From contig PEUD01000114.1 in NCBI GenBank assembly GCA_002780805.1, positions 1 through 15,859 of the forward strand: DNA of 15,859 nt. The letters are read 5' to 3'. The translations under genes were made by a program, and so were the position numbers. Under the pieces are notes generated by a model. That model did no database searches and was not told where the DNA came from. It was given only the letters and a program-made list of their open reading frames with translations. Source of the DNA: Candidatus Omnitrophica bacterium CG02_land_8_20_14_3_00__42_8. GTDB lineage: Bacteria > Omnitrophota > Gorgyraeia > Gorgyraeales > Gorgyraeaceae. Every line of letters begins with the position of its first letter. The first letter of the stretch is position 1. Shown here in pieces: positions 13,513 to 15,859 of the stretch.

Positions 13513-13859
13513 GGAAACCCTTTGGCTTTACCCTAATAGAACTTCTTGTAGTTATAGTGATCGTGGGCATATTGGCCTCGATAACTATTGTGGGGTTTTC
13601 AAAGCAGATAGAACTTGCAGCTGAGGCGAAGGCCAGGACGAATCTGAAGATTATATGGTCAAACGAAAAAGAATTTTATTCCTTTCAGGGTAGATATACT
13701 AAGGATTGGGCGCTTTTGACCATAACAAAACCAATAGATGAAAAATACAACTATGAGATAACCAAGGCGGCAGAGGACGAGCTTGAAATCAAGGCTGACA
13801 GAAAAGGCAAGGACAAAGGTTTTGTTATATATACAAATGGAGAGATTGCAAAATTTTAA
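13509..13859 (+). CDS. Type IV prepilin (PilE/PilA-like, 116 aa)
   Basis: MRKPFGFTLIELLVVIVIVGILASITIVGF is a textbook prepilin N-terminus: cleavage after G6, mature FTLIEL with glutamate 5. The globular part is short (about 80 residues) and has WSNEKEFYSFQGRYTKDWALL, a pattern common in small bacterial pilins and pseudopilins. It is the last gene of the plus-strand cluster, overlapping the previous one by four bases. It converges with the HAMP protein gene across 29 bases holding a palindromic element. Confidence 0.9.
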   Translation: MRKPFGFTLIELLVVIVIVGILASITIVGFSKQIELAAEAKARTNLKIIWSNEKEFYSFQGRYTKDWALLTITKPIDEKYNYEITKAAEDELEIKADRKGKDKGFVIYTNGEIAKF

Positions 13860-13866
13860 ATTTATA

Positions 13867-13889
13867 GTAGCCGCAAAGCTTACTCTGCT
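13867..13889. repeat. GTAGC-family palindrome, copy 3 (mismatched arms)
   Basis: GTAGCCGCAAAGC followed by TTACTCTGCT. The left arm equals that of the copy at 15548; the right arm equals that of the copy at 15512 (read on the minus strand). The arms mismatch at two positions, A-C and C-A. It lies between convergent stops, and the HAMP protein's TAA begins within it. A weak T-rich run (TTAACTTTT) follows on the plus strand, so it may serve as a poor terminator. Confidence 0.65.
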
Positions 13890-14308
13890 TAACTTTTCCT
13901 ATCCAATATCTTATTTACCAATTCTGCGATAAATAAAAGGTCATCGCCTTCCCGCATCTTTATCCTGTGGCTTATATCACCTTCAGCGATCTGCTGTAAG
14001 TCTTTTTTGAGCCTGTTTATAGGGCCGATAAGTTTATTAGAGATATAGATCCCGGCTATTAGAAAACCTATAAATATTACAGGAAGTCCCAATGCCATCA
14101 TCAAATTTATCTTATTAAGAACAGGAAATAAATTATAGGCAATGGGTTCGGGTATCCCAAGCCCCTCGGTTATTATGCTAAATATAAAATAATACATACA
14201 TAGGCCCATAAACATACTCGGTATTAACATTGAAAATATTAAAAGCAGGGCGTATTTAAGCTGTAATCTGCTTTTTACCGCAAAGATATTTCTTTTGAAA
14301 TTAGCCAT
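13889..14308 (-). CDS. Short HAMP-domain membrane protein without output domain
   Basis: A 139-aa protein when started at ATG 14308, which has GAGGAGG just upstream; the longer frame from 14344 overlaps the previous gene and has no such site. Two membrane segments (about residues 20-44 and 74-94) flank a short external loop. A HAMP linker follows: SNKLIGPINRLKKDLQQIAEGDISHRIKMREGDDLLFIAELVN, with the conserved P and GD positions. The protein ends soon after, with no kinase, cyclase or methyl-accepting domain. It is the third gene of a minus-strand pilin operon. It may be a regulatory partner of a separate effector, or a structural scaffold. Confidence 0.8.
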   Translation of the reverse strand: MANFKRNIFAVKSRLQLKYALLLIFSMLIPSMFMGLCMYYFIFSIITEGLGIPEPIAYNLFPVLNKINLMMALGLPVIFIGFLIAGIYISNKLIGPINRLKKDLQQIAEGDISHRIKMREGDDLLFIAELVNKILDRKS

Positions 14309-14321
14309 TTCTTCCTCCTCG

Positions 14322-14744
14322 TTATAAGAGGGGCCCTGTAACAATCCCGTCTTTATGGACTATATATTCGTGATTCCTGTATGGCAGCCCTGCGTCATTT
14401 CTCCTCTTTGCCTTTACTTCGAAATCAGGAGGGTTTTCTGAATACTGATATACAGAATAATCAAAATATCTGTGAGGGTTTTTATTCGGGTTTTCCAAAC
14501 TGAGTTCTTTATTAAGCAGCTCTATGCCTTTTCCATCGCCTGGAGTCTCGTCATAAGCAAAATAACCACGCCTTGAAAAAAACCTTTTTTCTTCTACCTG
14601 TATCAGCCTGAGATTATTCACAGCTTCTCCTGCCTTTGTCTTTTCAATGATTTTATTATAGATAGGCATAGCCAAAGAAACAAGCAGGCCTAATATAATA
14701 ACAGCTATCATAATTTCAATGAGGGTAAATCCTTTACGGTTCAT
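14322..14744 (-). CDS. Type IV prepilin (140 aa)
   Basis: MNRKGFTLIEIMIAVIILGLLVSLAMPIYNKIIEKTKAGEAVNNLRLIQ is a standard prepilin N-terminus, with cleavage after G5 and glutamate at mature position 5, and a helix running on into the globular part. The latter contains EEKRFFSRRGYFAYDE and FDYSVYQYSENPPDFEVKAKRR, as in PilE/PilA-like minor pilins. It lies 13 bases upstream of the HAMP gene and downstream of the PilV-like gene, separated by a compound palindrome. No clear Shine-Dalgarno is visible; the closest is GAAG in the end of the repeat. Confidence 0.9.
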   Translation of the reverse strand: MNRKGFTLIEIMIAVIILGLLVSLAMPIYNKIIEKTKAGEAVNNLRLIQVEEKRFFSRRGYFAYDETPGDGKGIELLNKELSLENPNKNPHRYFDYSVYQYSENPPDFEVKAKRRNDAGLPYRNHEYIVHKDGIVTGPLL

Positions 14745-14748
14745 TTTT

Positions 14749-14864
14749 ATACTTCGGCGGCGCTAAAATCGTGCCCTTTAGGGCGCGGATAAGTATGCGC
14801 CGCTCAGTATAAACCCTGAGCAAATACCCCGGCCTTTAGGCCGGGGATGCGTCGAAGGGTTTAT
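14749..14864. repeat. Compound nested-hairpin element, copy 2
   Basis: Same architecture as 11966-12101. Hairpin A: ATACTTCGGCGGCG (14749-14762) with CGCCGCTCAGTAT (14798-14810), enclosing CGTGCCCT/AGGGCGCG. Hairpin B: ATAAACCCT (14809-14817) with AGGGTTTAT (14856-14864), enclosing CCCCGGCCT (14827-14835) with AGGCCGGGG (14838-14846). Loops and some stem pairs differ from copy 1 while pairing is kept. It fills the gap between two minus-strand pilin genes and supplies the stop codon of the upstream one. Confidence 0.88.
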
Positions 14865-15415
14865 TCCCACCAGAAGTCCTGGATCTCTAACTGAAGCTGA
14901 TTGTTGCTTACAATTGGAATCGCACTGGCTTCTATCTTTTCGATTTCTTCACCCTTGACTTTCCAGGTGACTGCTACATCTTCCCTGAATGCATTATAAA
15001 AATTACTATCTCGCCTGGCTTCATAATAGATCTCTACGCTATGAGGATATTCAGTAGGCACTAATCCTTTTTGCTCGATATCGCCTATAAATTCAAATGG
15101 GTCGATATAGCTTTGAGGCAGGAAAAACCACCATTCTTTTAACGCGTACCCTTCAGAGGTGTTGATGCCCCATCCATAGTTTTTTGTTCCAGCAGGATAT
15201 TTATACCACATTTTGAACGGATGTTCGAATTTTGCGCCTTCCCCAAACTCCAGCACGTCCCTTGCTAAATTAGTAGCAGTATAATAATAAGTACTAGTGG
15301 TAAGGATTTCATCTAATGCCGCAAATAACTTAAGCGAGGCCGCCATCCCTATACTTAGTATAAGCACTGCTATAATTATTTCAATTAATGTAACCCCTTT
15401 TTTATTTAAAATCAT
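14861..15415 (-). CDS. PilV-like type IV prepilin (184 aa)
   Basis: MILNKKGVTLIEIIIAVLILSIGMAASLKLF has a prepilin signal with cleavage after G7, valine instead of phenylalanine at mature position 1, and glutamate at 5. The AVLILSIGMAAS pattern and a longer globular domain are typical of PilV/GspI-like minor pilins. The C-terminal part (VEIYYEARRDSNFY, REDVAVTWKVKGEEIEKIEASAIPI) looks like beta strands. It heads the minus-strand pilin operon. Its ribosome site is weak (AGAG close to the ATG). Its TAA lies within the right arm of the compound repeat. Confidence 0.87.
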   Translation of the reverse strand: MILNKKGVTLIEIIIAVLILSIGMAASLKLFAALDEILTTSTYYYTATNLARDVLEFGEGAKFEHPFKMWYKYPAGTKNYGWGINTSEGYALKEWWFFLPQSYIDPFEFIGDIEQKGLVPTEYPHSVEIYYEARRDSNFYNAFREDVAVTWKVKGEEIEKIEASAIPIVSNNQLQLEIQDFWWE

Positions 15416-15430
15416 ATCTCTGTGTAACCT

Positions 15431-15459
15431 AATATAACATATCCAGAAAGATAAGTCAT
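15431..15459 (-). promoter_or_regulatory. Candidate promoter for the minus-strand pilin operon
   Basis: On the minus strand: -35 ATGACT (15454-15459), 17-base spacer, -10 TATATT (15431-15436) with a TGT extension. It lies immediately upstream of the PilV-like gene. Confidence 0.45.
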
Positions 15460-15511
15460 TCCCTTTTTATGGAATTTTTCAAACCCGCATTGCAATTATT
15501 TCTTACGCCAT

Positions 15512-15572
15512 GCAGCAGAGTAAACTCTGCAGCTACATTTATGCGTTGTAGCCGCAAAGCTTGCTTTGCTGC
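15512..15572. repeat. Inverted pair of GTAGC-family palindromes (copies 1 and 2)
   Basis: Two 25-base elements in opposite orientation, 15512-15536 and 15548-15572, separated by 11 bases. Each has its own hairpin, GCAGAGT-aa-ACTCTGC and GCAAAGC-tt-GCTTTGC, and the whole can also fold as one long stem. The two differ at two stem pairs, with both partners changed each time. A third copy is at 13867. They occupy the intergenic space between the PilV-like gene and the second homospermidine synthase. Confidence 0.85.
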
Positions 15573-15602
15573 ACGCAGCAAGATATCAGAATTTTACAAT
15601 GT

Positions 15603-15631
15603 TTGACATGGATTTAAAATTAGTGTAAAAT
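15603..15631 (+). promoter_or_regulatory. Strong promoter for the second homospermidine synthase
   Basis: Consensus -35 TTGACA (15603-15608), exact 17-base spacer, -10 TAAAAT (15626-15631). The ATG at 15643 follows only 11 bases later, so the leader would be a few bases at most. Only AAAGA is available as a ribosome site. Confidence 0.7.
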
Positions 15632-15642
15632 AAAAAAAGATA

Positions 15643-15859
15643 ATGATGAAATTCAAGAATAAAGTCCTAATGATAGGGTTTGGTTCGGTCGGGAGATGCA
15701 CCCTGCCGCTTCTCCTGAAACACATCGATATCCCTTATGAGAATATCACGGTTATTGATTTTGCGGATAAGCGTATGGAACTAAACCCCTGGATAAAAAA
15801 AGGCGTGAAGTATTTCCAGGAGAGAATTACTCCCATAAATATAGCGAGGACCCTGTCCA
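15643..15859 (+). CDS. Second homospermidine synthase, N-terminal part (cut by window end)
   Basis: About 72 codons of an open frame beginning MMKFKNKVLMIGFGSVGRCTLPLL and continuing HIDIPYENITVIDFADKRMEL and KKGVKYFQERITP. It aligns along its length with the first homospermidine synthase (MQFKGKILVIGCGSVSQC ... NITIMDFADNRARV ... KGVKYVISRVTP). The Rossmann motif GFGSVGRC is closer to the usual form in this family than the first copy's GCGSVSQC. ATG 15643 and 15646 are both possible starts. The rest of the gene lies beyond the window, so completeness is unknown. Confidence 0.85.
   Translation, partial: MMKFKNKVLMIGFGSVGRCTLPLLLKHIDIPYENITVIDFADKRMELNPWIKKGVKYFQERITPINIARTLS

Noticed and set aside
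15548..15572. CGCAAAGC sequence upstream of pilin and hss genes as part of a c-di-GMP (GEMM) riboswitch
   Set aside because: Only a short resemblance; the surrounding GEMM core is absent and the bases are explained by the GTAGC-family palindrome, which has other copies nearby.
13867..15572. CRISPR-like array from the repeated GTAGC elements
   Set aside because: Only three copies, widely spaced, in mixed orientation and individually palindromic; no regular spacers or cas genes.

Overview
This is a compact, gene-dense bacterial chromosome segment with moderately low GC. It has no rRNA, tRNA, CRISPR array or transposase that I can see. The gene content (eukaryotic-type ornithine decarboxylase plus homospermidine synthase, TatC next to a DUF362 protein and a NapH/NapG-like polyferredoxin, a PAS/HD-GYP protein, scattered type IV prepilins, an ELP3-like radical SAM protein) resembles uncultured Gram-negative-type lineages such as Candidatus Omnitrophota. 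That placement is from memory of gene content, not a search.

Layout. 81-1008: a tiny desulforedoxin-like ORF on the minus strand, divergent from tatC. 1005-3475: a DUF362 protein with a Tat-like leader, then a natural NapH+NapG fusion with an internal twin-arginine motif; together with tatC this looks like an export and electron-transfer operon. 3478-4518: a PAS + HD-GYP protein (minus), divergent from a tRNA-dihydrouridine synthase (4580-5551). The class II aldolase gene (5598-6569) follows, with a strong promoter inside the end of dus. 6674-8671: a SemiSWEET-like PQ-loop protein and a 580-residue radical SAM + DUF6873/GME-like fusion. 8668-11267 (minus): ornithine decarboxylase and homospermidine synthase in a translationally coupled operon that makes putrescine and then homospermidine. 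11461-13859 (plus): prepilin, PilX-like protein, two paralogous secreted proteins of an unrecognised family with a small membrane protein between them, and another prepilin. 13889-15415 (minus): a PilV-like prepilin, a prepilin and a HAMP-only membrane protein. 15643 to the edge: the start of a second homospermidine synthase behind a strong promoter.

The most striking feature is a dense scatter of short palindromic elements of several families. Some are intergenic, several as nested hairpins. Others lie in frame inside protein-coding genes: three in the radical SAM fusion and one in homospermidine synthase. This resembles the Rickettsia palindromic elements. Some copies show paired substitutions in their stems, one looks like a chimera of two variants, and one supplies and may occlude the Shine-Dalgarno of a pilin-cluster gene.

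Other leads are the tandem WQA/GHxHF protein pair in the pilin cluster, the NapH-NapG fusion with its internal Tat signal beside tatC, and the two diverged homospermidine synthases flanking the pilin cluster.
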